Source: Brevibacillus sedimenti
GTDB lineage: Bacteria; Bacillota; Bacilli; Brevibacillales; Brevibacillaceae
NCBI RefSeq assembly: GCF_020923495.1
Contig: NZ_CP064048.1
Span: forward strand, 583,501-647,500
Direction: 5' to 3'
Length of the DNA: 64,000 bases
The notes under the pieces are model-generated. The model did no database searches. It saw only the letters and a program-made list of their open reading frames with translations, and was not told the origin of the DNA. Below are positions 24,729-34,989 of this stretch, piece after piece (within the stretch, counting starts at the first letter, position 1; each line of letters starts with the position of its first letter). A program made the position numbers and the translations under genes.

Positions 24729-27671
24729 TTATTTCTGTCTTCGCTTTTTCGCGGCCAGCAGGCGATTGAAGGTCTCGCCTGTCTTGTCTGCCGGCGTTTT
24801 CCCGCTGTCCGTCTGCGCGGCAGCGGTGCTGTCCGTTGCAGAAGCCCCTGCAGATCGGCTGCCGGCGGCGGAACGGCTCAACGCTTCCCCTTGCTCGCTG
24901 CTGCCGGATACCTGCGCGGAATGCCCGGCGGGAGGAGCTGCTGCAGCTGACATGCTGCTGTCCGTCGCGGCCCTCGTCTGCCCTGCCACGTCGGCCGTTT
25001 CCGCCTCATGTTTGGCTGCCCGGCTTCGTTTCCACTCTTCCTGCTTTTCTCCCAAGCGGGCAAACACCGACTGGTGGCCTTCATTCCCGGCAGACCCGCG
25101 CTTGCGGAAGCGGGCCGCAAGCCGTGTCCACCATGCTTCCGGGAGCTGCAGACGGCGGCTGGCGACATCCAGCGGCCACAGCAGGGCGGCCAGCATCAGC
25201 AGCCATTCACCGATCGGCTGCGTATCCCACTTGGCGGGCAGCTTGCCGGTAAACACCTCGTCCGGTCTGGTAATCAGTCTCCCTTCACCCGCCGTCAGCC
25301 ATTGTCTCAGTTCGCTGTCCCCGTCCCGAGGCAGGCCGTACTCCGGCGAATACGAGACAGTCAACCCGGCGGTTTCGCTTGCCGTTACCTGTCCGTTCGT
25401 TTTTTCCGTGATCTGTATCAGATAGCTGCCCGGTTCAGCGGCGGAAAAACGGCCCTCCAGCGTACCCGGAGCCACCGGTTTCAGGCGCACGGCCTCCCGG
25501 TTCATCTCCTGGTTGACCACCACCGCTTCCAGTTCCTGCGGCAACTTCTCCCCTTTGGGGACGGTGACGGTTATGACGCCGCTCGTCCCGTCCAACCGGG
25601 TCTCTGTCTTCCAGCGGCCCGTCGCGACCTGCGGCAGCGTCCAGGCCACCACCTCGTTCCACATTCGGCTGTAGCCTGGCCACGTCACCCATGCCGGAGC
25701 CCATTTCCCCTCCAGATCGCTGGTCCAGGCGACCGACCGTCCCAGCCCGTACTGCCAGCGGATCAGAATCGGGTCCTCGTCCAGGCTGGTCAATAGCTGT
25801 TCAGCCGTCTGTTTTGGCGTCGTCGCCACGTATGCGTGCAGCGGCGGCAAGGGCTGGCGGAGCGCGGACCAGTCGTCGCCTCCGGTGCGCTTCGGCACCT
25901 GCGGCTGTTCCACGATATACGTGCGGCTGGCCAGCGCTGTCTCCTTACTGAAGATTTTCGGCACCGACGTTGCGTCTTTGGCGAAGTAGTAGCGCCCGTT
26001 TCCCCATTGGGCGATATCCTCCAGCAGCAAAGTATCGGCGTCATCACCGACGGCCACGGTGGACACGGTGATGTTTTCGCCCGCCATCTGCTGCAGGAGC
26101 GCCTGATAGTCACTGCTTCGGCCCGACTGTCCGTCGGTCAGCAGGATCACGTGCTTCCGCTTTGTCTGCATCGTCTTGATCCGCTCGTACGCCATCTGCA
26201 GCGCCGGGAATATATCCGTGCCGCCGTCGGCGAAAATGCCGCCGATCTGCCGATGGATTTCGTCCAGGTCGGTGACGGATCGGGGCGGAACCACTTCCCA
26301 GGGACTCCCGTCAAACGCAATGACGCCGATCTGATCCTGCCCGTTCAGCATCGTGGTGGCCCGAATCGCCGCTTCTTTTGCCAGCTCCATCTTGTCCACG
26401 CCGTGCGCGTCCGCAGACATGCTCCCCGACTTGTCGATCACCAGCACCAGTCCCAGTGAGGGCAGATCTTCCTTGCCGCGCAAATCCATATGGACCGGCA
26501 GCGCTTCCTCGATCGGGGTCTGCAGCCAGCCGCCCATCCCAAAGCTGTTGGAACCGCCGGTCATGATCAATCCCACGCCTAGATCGCGGACCGCCGTCCG
26601 TATCCGCTCCATGTCGGCGTCGCTCATCTGGGTGGCCTCCACATCGGCGAGGATAATCGACGCGTACCGCTTGTATCCATCCAGCGCCTTGGGCAAAAGT
26701 GAAGGGTCCTTCACGTCCGTCTTGATGCTGCCTGCCGCAAGCGCGCTGACCAGGTTTTTCGCCGCGCCGGGATGTCCCTCCAGAACCAGCACGGTCGGGG
26801 CGCCTGCCACCTGCGCGTACGCGTGTGCCTGGTTGTTGGTCTGTACCGTGTCACGCTCCGGTTCGATCTCGACGCGGTAGCGCTGAAACCCTTCCTGCAG
26901 CGCTTTTTGCGTAAACAGGAAGCGGTTTTTCCCCTTTTCCACCTGTATGGTCTGCCGGCCTGCTTCCCGATTCCCCTCGTACAGGCGGAGGGTCGCCCGC
27001 GTGGCCGTCGTGCTTTCGACGTCTACCTTGATCGCGTACTCCTCGCCTGCGTACAGCCGCTCCGGCACCTGTACAGCCGTGAGCACCACTTCTTCTCCCT
27101 GCGGCTGCTGCAGGGAGACCGCTTCGACGGCAATGCCCCGTTCCGCCGCCAGCTTTGCTTCCCGCGCGGCATCGCCGTGCGTGGCCAATCCGTCCGTCAG
27201 GAGTACAATTTTGCCTCGCGCATGGCTGGGGATCATCGCGGCGGCCAGGCGGATCCCTTCGGCCAGATTGGTGGCATGCCGGTTCACTTCCACCCCGACC
27301 GGCTGCACGTCCTGCCGGGTCGTCAGCGGCTGATCTACTGCCGCTTCCGCACCGACAGCCACCACGCCGAACTGATCTTCGGCCCGCTTCTCCTCCACCG
27401 CGGCGCGAATGAATTCGTACACCCTCGGGTCATCTTTCATCGACGCCGACCGGTCGACGACGACCACCACTGTCTCCGCCCGCACCGGATGGAGAAGCTG
27501 TGTCCCGGCGAGCGCCAAAATCAGCAGGAGAAAGACAGCACCGCGCACGGCAGCGATCAGCGTCTTGCGGCTGTTCGGCATCCTGCGCTGGCCGCGCCAC
27601 CAGGAAGCAATCATCCAGGCGGCGGGAATCAGCAGGAGCAGAAACCACGGCTGCTGCACGTCAATACCCAC
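24729..27671 (-). CDS. Large membrane protein with two VWA domains and a GATase1-like domain
   Basis: The 980-aa product has N-terminal helices (about 8-25 and 44-60) and a first VWA domain with MIDAS D-x-S-x-S at 73-77 (DRSAS). A middle GATase1-like segment follows (VLVLEGHPGA, GLIMTGGSNSFGMGGW), then a second VWA domain with DKSGS from Asp413, then Ig-like beta segments and another helix. The last 120 residues are low-complexity, rich in Ala, Ser and charged residues. VWA domains bind metal-dependent protein ligands. I chose the GTG at 27671 because GGAGGG lies 9 nt upstream. It overlaps the preceding gene by 11 nt and is last in the MoxR-DUF58-VWA operon. Confidence 0.85.
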   Translation of the reverse strand: MGIDVQQPWFLLLLIPAAWMIASWWRGQRRMPNSRKTLIAAVRGAVFLLLILALAGTQLLHPVRAETVVVVVDRSASMKDDPRVYEFIRAAVEEKRAEDQFGVVAVGAEAAVDQPLTTRQDVQPVGVEVNRHATNLAEGIRLAAAMIPSHARGKIVLLTDGLATHGDAAREAKLAAERGIAVEAVSLQQPQGEEVVLTAVQVPERLYAGEEYAIKVDVESTTATRATLRLYEGNREAGRQTIQVEKGKNRFLFTQKALQEGFQRYRVEIEPERDTVQTNNQAHAYAQVAGAPTVLVLEGHPGAAKNLVSALAAGSIKTDVKDPSLLPKALDGYKRYASIILADVEATQMSDADMERIRTAVRDLGVGLIMTGGSNSFGMGGWLQTPIEEALPVHMDLRGKEDLPSLGLVLVIDKSGSMSADAHGVDKMELAKEAAIRATTMLNGQDQIGVIAFDGSPWEVVPPRSVTDLDEIHRQIGGIFADGGTDIFPALQMAYERIKTMQTKRKHVILLTDGQSGRSSDYQALLQQMAGENITVSTVAVGDDADTLLLEDIAQWGNGRYYFAKDATSVPKIFSKETALASRTYIVEQPQVPKRTGGDDWSALRQPLPPLHAYVATTPKQTAEQLLTSLDEDPILIRWQYGLGRSVAWTSDLEGKWAPAWVTWPGYSRMWNEVVAWTLPQVATGRWKTETRLDGTSGVITVTVPKGEKLPQELEAVVVNQEMNREAVRLKPVAPGTLEGRFSAAEPGSYLIQITEKTNGQVTASETAGLTVSYSPEYGLPRDGDSELRQWLTAGEGRLITRPDEVFTGKLPAKWDTQPIGEWLLMLAALLWPLDVASRRLQLPEAWWTRLAARFRKRGSAGNEGHQSVFARLGEKQEEWKRSRAAKHEAETADVAGQTRAATDSSMSAAAAPPAGHSAQVSGSSEQGEALSRSAAGSRSAGASATDSTAAAQTDSGKTPADKTGETFNRLLAAKKRRQK

Positions 27672-29517
27672 GTTGATACACCCTCCATTCCGCAAACACC
27701 ACCAACAGTGCCAGCGCCGCCAGCCACCCGGTCAGCTCCCGGCTTCCGGCAGCCTGTCCGTCCTGCGGCTTGGCTTCTCCTTCGCCGGCCCCGCTTCTTC
27801 CAACCGTCAGCGAACGCGGCGCGATGTCCGACTCCGCCTCGTCCATGTGAACCGCAAAGTAACGGACCTGTGCCGTTCCTGCGACTTCTTCCGTCAACCG
27901 GTACAACCCCGTCTGCTCCGGAACCCGGAACAGCCAGGTCGTTCCCTGCGCCTCGACGGCCTGCTCCCGTCCGTCCGGGTAGGTCAGCGTCCGTTTTTCC
28001 GCTCCCGGCGTCAGCGGAATCGCCAGCGTCTCTCCCGGAACGGCGGGGCCGATCGGAACGTTCTGGGCGGACGACAGCCAGGAGGCCACATTTTGCATGA
28101 AAATCGGGAACGCCGGCCGCAGCGGAAAGTCGGAATCGTGCAGGTCAAAGTTGACGATGACACCCTTTCGTCCCGCCAATGACCCGGCCAGGACGAGGTT
28201 GGTGTCTCCTGCCTTCACCAGCGGCCGCATGCCCGGCATTTCGCTTACCACGGAGGTCCGGGCCACGTGCACGTCCTGCCAATCCACGTGCTTCACGAGC
28301 GGATCGTCCGGCCGGAGTGTTTCCGGCCTGTGCTGCACAGCAGCTGCACCGGTGTACGGCAGCCAGTCTGTTTTTCGATCGGGAGCGATCACCAGGATGT
28401 TCCCCTCCGGCAGCCGGTCGGGCACCACGCCGTCAAACACCCACACGTCGGCCCTCTCGGTGCCATCCGGCAGCTCGGAGCGCGTCTCCACTTCCAAACG
28501 GCCGACTGACTGCAGGGCCTGGTGCAAAAACCGGTTTCCCTGCGGACTGACCAGCACGGCCCGCCCTTTTCCGGCTGCAAATGGCACGCTCCACCGCTCG
28601 TTGTCTTCCGCCAGCCCGTCCTTTTCCGGTTCGATCACCGCCCGGTAGACAGGGGCGGCGGGCAGGCGTTCAAAGGTAACGGTGCGGGACGCCCCGGCCT
28701 CCACCGCAAACTCGCTTACGTCCAGCACTTGTTGCTCGGGGCCGTAGATCGTCGCCCTGCCCCGCACGGGCTGACTGCCGTAGTTGTCGATCCGCAACAG
28801 CCCTTCTGTCCCGCCTTGGCCCGGCTGAGTAACAAAGGCGCCGATTGCCGCGTTTTCTTTTGCCCGACCCGCTTGCACAAAGCGATACGGACCGGATACT
28901 GCCAAGGCGCTCTCCTGTTCGGCCGCGCGGGCGGTCCCGCCGTCGCCAAACCACATCACCCCGCTGCCCGGCTCTGTCGCCGTGATCGCCGCGGCCAGCG
29001 ACAGGGCCGCCTGCTGATCACTCGTCCCCGGACGAGGCGCCAGCGATTGCAGTGCCTGCAGCAGCGCCTGCCTGTCCGTACTCTTGGACACCAGAACCCG
29101 CGGCTCCAGCCCCGCCTCGATCAGTGTGATCGCCTGCCCGCCGCTCAACCGTTCCACGATGCCGCGAGCGGCATCGAGGGCCTGCTCAAAGCGGGAGTGC
29201 TCCCCTTCCCTGGTCAGCATGCTGCCGGACGTGTCGATGACAAGCACGGTATGGTCGGCAATTGCTCCCGCCGTGGGCACGGCCGGACGGACCAACGCCA
29301 GCACCAGCAGGACGGCGGCCAAAAGTTGGAGCAGAAGCAGCAGGTTGCGCTTCAACTTTTCCCACGGGCGCACCGCTTCCCAGCTCTGCAGCGTCCGCTG
29401 CCACAAAAGCGTGCTGGGCACCTCCAGGTCCTCCGTGTTCCGCTTGAGCAGGTAGAGGGCGACAATGGCCGGCACGATCAGCAAAAATCCCAGATTGCCC
29501 AACGCCATCCACTGCAT
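27661..29517 (-). CDS. BatA-like membrane protein with VWA domain
   Basis: This 618-aa protein starts with a BatA-type N-terminal membrane region (helices at about 8-24 and 58-77). A VWA domain with an intact MIDAS, D95-T-S-G-S99, follows, then a beta-rich extracytoplasmic part and a final helix near the C-terminus. The MoxR-DUF58-VWA arrangement is known from Bat-type and aerotolerance operons; MoxR ATPases act as chaperones for such VWA partners. The ATG at 29517 follows GGAGGAG. It is 19 nt downstream of the DUF58 gene. Confidence 0.88.
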   Translation of the reverse strand: MQWMALGNLGFLLIVPAIVALYLLKRNTEDLEVPSTLLWQRTLQSWEAVRPWEKLKRNLLLLLQLLAAVLLVLALVRPAVPTAGAIADHTVLVIDTSGSMLTREGEHSRFEQALDAARGIVERLSGGQAITLIEAGLEPRVLVSKSTDRQALLQALQSLAPRPGTSDQQAALSLAAAITATEPGSGVMWFGDGGTARAAEQESALAVSGPYRFVQAGRAKENAAIGAFVTQPGQGGTEGLLRIDNYGSQPVRGRATIYGPEQQVLDVSEFAVEAGASRTVTFERLPAAPVYRAVIEPEKDGLAEDNERWSVPFAAGKGRAVLVSPQGNRFLHQALQSVGRLEVETRSELPDGTERADVWVFDGVVPDRLPEGNILVIAPDRKTDWLPYTGAAAVQHRPETLRPDDPLVKHVDWQDVHVARTSVVSEMPGMRPLVKAGDTNLVLAGSLAGRKGVIVNFDLHDSDFPLRPAFPIFMQNVASWLSSAQNVPIGPAVPGETLAIPLTPGAEKRTLTYPDGREQAVEAQGTTWLFRVPEQTGLYRLTEEVAGTAQVRYFAVHMDEAESDIAPRSLTVGRSGAGEGEAKPQDGQAAGSRELTGWLAALALLVVFAEWRVYQRGY

Positions 29518-29536
29518 GACTGCCTTCTCCTCCTCT

Positions 29537-30418
29537 CTACCGAATCAACCCTGCCTGCCGGAACACCCGAAAGACCATTTGCTCCAGCGGCGCTTCCGCC
29601 TCCACCGCTGTGCAGGCGATTCCCCGCCGGTAGGCGAAATTGGCCAGCTCCGCCTGATAGTCCCGCACGGTCTGTCTGTAATGGTCGACGAGCTGCCGGG
29701 TAAGAGACACCTCTTTAAACTGCCGCGTCTCGCTGTCGATCAGCCGCCGCTCTCCCTCGTACGACGGCTCTCGTTCGTCTTGCGCCAGTATCTGAACCAG
29801 CGCGACCTCCTGCCGGGCAGCCTGCAGATAGGCGATGCCCGCTTCATAACCCGTTTCAAACAAAAAGTCGGACAAGACGATGGAGATGCCCGGTTTGCCC
29901 CGCACGGCGCCCGGTGAGCGGAGCGCCCGGTTCATGTCACCTGTCCCTCCCGCCTGCAGCCCGGAGAGAAAGGAGAGCAGGTGGGCCGCCTTGTGTTTCC
30001 CCTGCAGATTGCACAGCGACGCCGTCACCTTCTGGTTAAAGGCGTATACCGACACATAGTCCAGATGGCAAAGCGAGATATAGCCCAGTGCGGCTGCCAA
30101 CTGCACCGCCCGTTCCAGCTTCCGGGGTTCCCCGTAGGCCATCGACCGGCTGCAGTCGATGTACAGCGTGACATGCAGTTCCTGCTCATCGAGAAATTTT
30201 TTCAAAAACAGCTTTCCCGAGCGGGCGTAGGCGTTCCAGTCCAACTGCCGCAGATCGTCACCGGGAGCGTACGGCCGGTAATCGGCAAATTCCAGCGAAC
30301 TGCCTGTCCGTTTGGAACGTCGTTTGCCCGCGTGGGTGCCGCTGGCCATCCGCCTGCTCAACACCTGCATCCGCTCCAGCCGGCTGAGCCACGCCGGGTC
30401 CAACAACTGCCCGCTCAT
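29537..30418 (-). CDS. DUF58 protein
   Basis: This 293-aa soluble protein has the DUF58 hallmark YAPGDDLRQLDW (residues 50-61) and a VWA-like D-x-S-x-S at 88-92 (DCSRS). DUF58 proteins accompany MoxR ATPases and VWA membrane proteins; their biochemical role is not settled. The ATG overlaps the moxR stop (ATGA), so the two are coupled. Confidence 0.92.
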   Translation of the reverse strand: MSGQLLDPAWLSRLERMQVLSRRMASGTHAGKRRSKRTGSSLEFADYRPYAPGDDLRQLDWNAYARSGKLFLKKFLDEQELHVTLYIDCSRSMAYGEPRKLERAVQLAAALGYISLCHLDYVSVYAFNQKVTASLCNLQGKHKAAHLLSFLSGLQAGGTGDMNRALRSPGAVRGKPGISIVLSDFLFETGYEAGIAYLQAARQEVALVQILAQDEREPSYEGERRLIDSETRQFKEVSLTRQLVDHYRQTVRDYQAELANFAYRRGIACTAVEAEAPLEQMVFRVFRQAGLIR

Positions 30419-31398
30419 GCCTTGTCCTTCTCCAGCGCGGCCAGAATGTCGGTGATAATCCGGTCAGGGCGGATGCCGTTTGCTTCCCCTTCAAAGTTGA
30501 GAAACACGCGGTGCCTGAGCGCCGGCAGCGCAACCGCGTCGATGTCTTCGTAGGCCAGGTTGAAACGGCCGGCCAGCAGGGCGCGCACCTTGGCCAACGC
30601 CACCATTGCCTGCACGCCGCGCGGTCCCGCCCCGGAACGGACGTACCGGTTGACCGACTCCACCGCCTGTTCACCGGGATGGGTGGCCAGCAGCAATTTG
30701 ACCGCGTATCGCAGCACCGGATCAGCCACCAGAATGTCGCGCGCCGCCTGCTGGATCTCGGCGATCTCCCGTGCGGAGGCCACCTTTTCCACAGACGCCG
30801 GCTGTCCCGCCGTCGTCCGCAAAACGATCTCCCTCAGCTCATCCTCGCTGGGAAACGGCACGTCGATTTTAATCAGGAACCGGTCCATCTGCGCTTCCGG
30901 CAGCGGATAGGTCCCTTCCTGCTCCAGCGGGTTTTGCGTCGCCAGCACGAAAAACGGCTCCGGGAGCGGCCGCGTGCTCCCGCCCGCAGAGACGGTCCGC
31001 TCCTGCATCGCCTCCAAAAGCGCGCTCTGCGTCTTCGGCGTAGCCCGGTTGATTTCGTCAGCCAGCACGACATGGGCGAAGACGGGGCCTGGTTGGAACT
31101 GGAACGACTGCTGCCCCGTTTCGTCCACGCGCAGGATGTTGGTCCCCGTGATGTCGGTGGGCATCAGGTCGGGGGTGAACTGAATCCGCTGAAACGACAG
31201 TTCGAACGCCTGCGCAAGCGTCTTCACCAACAACGTCTTGCCCAGCCCGGGCACGCCCTCCAGCAGCGCGTGGCCGCCGGCAAAAACCGCCCAGAGCAAC
31301 TGCTCCACCACGTCTTTTTGCCCCACCAGCACTTTTCCGATCTCCTGCCTCACCCGTTCCACCCGGCTGAGGTACTCTTCCACTGCATGTTGTGTCAT
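30415..31398 (-). CDS. MoxR-family AAA+ ATPase
   Basis: This 327-aa AAA+ protein has Walker A GVPGLGKT (48-55), Walker B VVLADEINRA (DEIN at 114-117), sensor 1 in LATQNPLEQEGTYPLPEAQ and the arginine finger region QMDRFL. MoxR proteins are chaperone-like ATPases that activate or assemble VWA-containing partners, which are encoded immediately downstream here. I chose the ATG at 31398 with AAGGAG 8 nt upstream; an upstream ATG at 31419 lacks a site. It lies 29 nt after the coiled-coil gene. Confidence 0.95.
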   Translation of the reverse strand: MTQHAVEEYLSRVERVRQEIGKVLVGQKDVVEQLLWAVFAGGHALLEGVPGLGKTLLVKTLAQAFELSFQRIQFTPDLMPTDITGTNILRVDETGQQSFQFQPGPVFAHVVLADEINRATPKTQSALLEAMQERTVSAGGSTRPLPEPFFVLATQNPLEQEGTYPLPEAQMDRFLIKIDVPFPSEDELREIVLRTTAGQPASVEKVASAREIAEIQQAARDILVADPVLRYAVKLLLATHPGEQAVESVNRYVRSGAGPRGVQAMVALAKVRALLAGRFNLAYEDIDAVALPALRHRVFLNFEGEANGIRPDRIITDILAALEKDKA

Positions 31399-31427
31399 CG
31401 CCACGTCTCCTTGCTTCACGTATTCGC

Positions 31428-33169
31428 TTAGGGTTCGATACTGCTGAAATACGCTTTGACCGCGTCCTGGTAATCGTCCGGAATTTTCCCGTGTTCCAGG
31501 CTCTCGCGGACAAACGAAGCGTATTGGCTGTATACCTCTTCATAGGGACGGGCAGCTCCCGACGATACCTGTGTCGTGGTGCTGGCCCGGGACTGGAGGG
31601 ACCGGCTCCGAGCGGACCGCCCACGGTATCGGTCGGCCCTTCTGCGCCGATGCGGGGCGATGGGACGGTCACCAGTTCATGTCTGCCTGCGCCCAGACCC
31701 GCACCCGGGCCCTTGCCGCCACCTTTGCCGGAACCTCCCCCCACCCCGGCACCGCTGCCGGAGCCTGCTCCATTCCCGGAGCCATTACCCGCACCGGAAC
31801 CGCTTCCTCCGCCTGCCTGGCCGTTTCCACCTGCACTGCCGGCTGGGGATGTCCCTTGGCCTTGTTGGGAGCCTGCTCCCGAGGAATTCGCCCCCGCAGA
31901 CCCGGAGGCGGGGACTGCCGTTCCCGCGCCGACTGATCCCGCTGTTCCCGCGCCAAAGCCCATCCCTGTCTGGCCGGCGCTGCCGAACGGGGAACCGGCT
32001 GCTGCCAGCATCATCTGCGACTGCTGCAGCACGGCCAGTGACTGTGCGGCCAGCAGCGCTCCCTGCTGCGCCTGTGTCACCTGCTGCATGGCCTGCAGCA
32101 AGCCGGATTGCAGTGATGCCATGGCCGACTGCACGTTGCCATGGGCCAACTGCTCGGCCGCCTGCTTCAATTGCGCCGCGGTGGCGGCGGCGTCATCCGT
32201 CCCGGCGTCAGCAGCGGCCTGAGCCAACTGTTCCGCCGCTTTTTGCAGCTCCTCGGCAAGAGATTGCCGCTCCTTGGCAGACAGCGCCTCCAGCGCTTTA
32301 GCCGACTGGCGCAGCGCTTCTACCAGCGCCTGCCGGTCCTCTTTGCTGAGAGAAGCCGCCGCCTGCCGCAGTCCTTGATGCTGCGCCAGCGACTGCTGCA
32401 AACGCTGCAGTGCCGCCTGCTTCGCCAGTTCCGCCTGCTTCCATTGATCCAACTGCTTTTCCGCTGCCTTCAGCGCCTGGAGCCGTTCGGTCTGACTGTC
32501 CGCCTCCGACAGCGCCTTTTTGGCTTGCGCCAGTATCTCTTCCAGCTTCTTTTTTTGCGCGTCGCTCAACCCCTCAGCGGCTTTGGCCTCCTGCTCCAGC
32601 TTCGTCACCGCCTCTTGCGCCGCTTTCTTCGCCTCCCGCTCCTGGGCCAGCTGTGCCAGCCGCTCATCCTGCGGGTTGGCCCAGAAAACCAGCAGGAGAC
32701 AAAGGGAGAGCAGGCATCCCGCTGCGTACGCGGGCCGTTTTGCATCTGGCAGGACGGGGATGCTCTCCAGCACCTGCGGCAGCGCCTCGCGCAAGCGGCG
32801 TACGGCGTCCTCCCGCTGCATAACAGCTAGCGGCGACGTACTTTCACGGTGCTCCAGCGCCGTCACGACCCGCTGTGCCAATCCCTGACGGTCGGCCAGC
32901 AGCGCGCACTCCCGCTCATCAGGACGGTGAATAAAGGCGACAATCGCTCCCGCCGCCACTGCGAGCAGGCAGATGGCGGCCGCAATCGCCTTGTAGTACG
33001 GGATGGGCACCAGGCGGGCGATGAGAAGAACCATCAGGCTTCCCCCCAGTCCCCACAGGACACCCGCCGTGAGCCTGAGCACAAGCTTCTGGACGCTCAA
33101 CCTCCTGCGGATCGGCCGGAGCAGCGCGGACAGCTCATCCTTCTGTTCCTTCTGTTGCCGGATGGACAC
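31428..33169 (-). CDS. Membrane-anchored coiled-coil protein with Gly-rich linker, apparent frameshift
   Basis: The intact protein would be about 580 aa. Two pairs of membrane segments (about 30-55, 60-80, then near 145-165) precede a long Ala/Gln/Lys/Glu coiled coil. A Gly/Ser linker follows, then RHELVTVPSPRIGAEGP. At about 31590-31600 the frame breaks: in the current frame translation runs on as nonsense through moxR to 31058. A one-base shift gives the sensible C-terminus ARPYEEVYSQYASFV and DAVKAYFSSIEP, ending in TAA at 31428-31430. One missing C in the run would restore it, so a sequencing error is likely. Its role in the operon is unknown. Confidence 0.72.
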
Positions 33170-33175
33170 GACCCA

Positions 33176-34066
33176 TCACTCCTTATTCGCCGCTTTTCGC
33201 AAACGGGGGCGCACCGGCTTGATCAGATAAACAGCCAGCGCCAGGCAGATTGCGGTGACAAACGTCAGAAACAGCACGTACAGCCAGAACGGGTCAACCA
33301 AAACGAACGAGAACTGGCTGCTGAGCGTCCGGCGCAGATCATGCACAGGTCCTTCGTTAAAAATGCCCAGCATTCCGACCAGCGGATTGATGCTGTGCAG
33401 CAGATCAGGCAACAGCGGCTCCGTGCGCACCGGCGCAGGGTTTTGCCGCTGCTGGTACTCGATGAACTCACGGATTACTTCGGCCAGGATGACGGTGCCC
33501 GCGGTATACGCGAAGACGACCGCATAGCTCAACACCGTAGCGACTCCCGTCCGTTTGATCAATGTCGAGATCAGCACCCCGACGCTGCCCAATGCCAACA
33601 TGGTAACCAGGTAAAAGCCGAACACCTTCAGCAGTTGGGCGGGAGAGATGCCGCCGTACAAAAAGACGATCGCGTACAGCGGGATAGTGGAGAACACGAG
33701 AAACGTCACAAAGCTGAGTGACGCCAGCCATTTGCCCAAAATCAGTTTGGTCGCGCTGATGTTGGTTGTCAGCAAGACGTTCAGCGTCTGACGCTCCCGC
33801 TCGCCGGAAATCACCCCTGCCGTCAACCCCGGCACGACAAAGCAAATCATCCCCAACTGCAGGATTGAGAGCACGATGAACATTTCGCGCGAGTTGTTCA
33901 TGTTGTAGTAGCCGCGGCCTCCCGTCACCAGATAGATAAACGTCAGCGTCACCATGCCCAACGCCAGCAGGTAAAAGGCGATGATCCACGGCGAACGGCG
34001 CGTCCGCATCCGCAGTTTCCACTCGTTTACAAGCACAGGGTTGCGCAATCGCTGCATGAGGTTCAT
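33176..34066 (-). CDS. ABC-2-type transporter permease
   Basis: This 296-aa membrane protein has six or seven helices and the ABC-2 permease hallmark ISGERERQTLNVLLTT in a cytoplasmic loop after helix two. It pairs with the ATPase upstream (ATGA overlap at 34063-34066). The substrate is unknown. Its place in the MoxR/VWA operon suggests envelope export or gliding-type ABC function rather than drug resistance. Confidence 0.88.
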   Translation of the reverse strand: MNLMQRLRNPVLVNEWKLRMRTRRSPWIIAFYLLALGMVTLTFIYLVTGGRGYYNMNNSREMFIVLSILQLGMICFVVPGLTAGVISGERERQTLNVLLTTNISATKLILGKWLASLSFVTFLVFSTIPLYAIVFLYGGISPAQLLKVFGFYLVTMLALGSVGVLISTLIKRTGVATVLSYAVVFAYTAGTVILAEVIREFIEYQQRQNPAPVRTEPLLPDLLHSINPLVGMLGIFNEGPVHDLRRTLSSQFSFVLVDPFWLYVLFLTFVTAICLALAVYLIKPVRPRLRKAANKE

Positions 34067-34989
34067 GAGCCCACCCCCTTCGTGATTTCCAAAAAGATTT
34101 CTTCCAGATTGCCCTGCTCCTCGTTGAACGCGGCCACCGGCAGTCCCGCGGCCGCCAAATCGCGCAGCAGCGCTGCCTGCTGCTCGTCATTTCCCGTAAA
34201 CCCGGCTACCACCCAGCTGCCTTCGCGCGTGACGTCTGATACGGTCGGCACTTCACGCAGCCGGGTCATCGCTTCCTCCACGCGGTCCAGCAGGCGGATG
34301 CGCAGCACCCGCTTTTCCTGCATCTTCTGGTAAATCTCGTCCACTCTGCCACACGCGACCAGGCTGCCGCCCTCGATGATGCCGATCACGTCGCACATCT
34401 CGGCCAGCTCCGGCAGAATGTGCGAGCTGATGATGATGGTCTTGCCCATGTCGCGCAGTTCCTTCAAAATCTCGCGCAGCTCGATCCGGGCCCTGGGGTC
34501 CAATCCGGATGCCGGTTCGTCGAGGATCAGCACTTCCGGATTGTGCACGAGGCAGCGGGCCAATCCCAGGCGCTGCTTCATCCCCCGCGACAGCGAGTCT
34601 ACATACGCGTCCCGCTTGTGGCTCAGATTGACCAGCTCCAGCAATTGCGGAATGATCTGCCGGCGCTCCTGGGCGGGAATGTCGTAGTTGGCTCCGTAGA
34701 AGTCCAGGTACTCCTCCGCCGTCAAATTGTCGTACACCCCGAAAAAATCAGGCATGTAGCCGATCAGCTTGCGCACTTCACGCGGATGCTTTGTCACTTC
34801 GTATCCGCCGACGTACGCCTGGCCGCTGGTCGGCTCCAGCAAGGTGGCCAGAATGGACATTGTCGTCGACTTGCCGGCTCCATTCGGGCCGACGAAGCCA
34901 AACACGGTGCCCTTCTCAATCTCCAGCGTCAGCCCTTTCAACGCTTCCATTTTGCCGTATCGCTTTACCAGCCGATTGATCTGGATCAT
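34063..34989 (-). CDS. ABC transporter ATP-binding protein
   Basis: This 308-aa ATPase has Walker A GPNGAGKST (about 33-41), signature LSRGMKQRLGLA (the canonical LSGGQ is LSRGM) and Walker B LILDEPASGLDP. A C-terminal extension of about 85 residues is typical of ABC-2 exporters. It begins 4 nt inside the end of the upstream large-protein gene and overlaps the permease, so all three are coupled. Confidence 0.94.
   Translation of the reverse strand: MIQINRLVKRYGKMEALKGLTLEIEKGTVFGFVGPNGAGKSTTMSILATLLEPTSGQAYVGGYEVTKHPREVRKLIGYMPDFFGVYDNLTAEEYLDFYGANYDIPAQERRQIIPQLLELVNLSHKRDAYVDSLSRGMKQRLGLARCLVHNPEVLILDEPASGLDPRARIELREILKELRDMGKTIIISSHILPELAEMCDVIGIIEGGSLVACGRVDEIYQKMQEKRVLRIRLLDRVEEAMTRLREVPTVSDVTREGSWVVAGFTGNDEQQAALLRDLAAAGLPVAAFNEEQGNLEEIFLEITKGVGS

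Noticed and set aside
31058..31590. Continuation of the coiled-coil frame through the moxR gene to give 703 aa
   Set aside because: Residues after the frameshift point are Arg-rich nonsense antagonistic to moxR; the alternative frame gives a family-like C-terminus.
34791..34979. Short plus-strand frames opposite the ABC ATPase and other operon genes
   Set aside because: No start signals, and the opposite strand is unambiguously coding.
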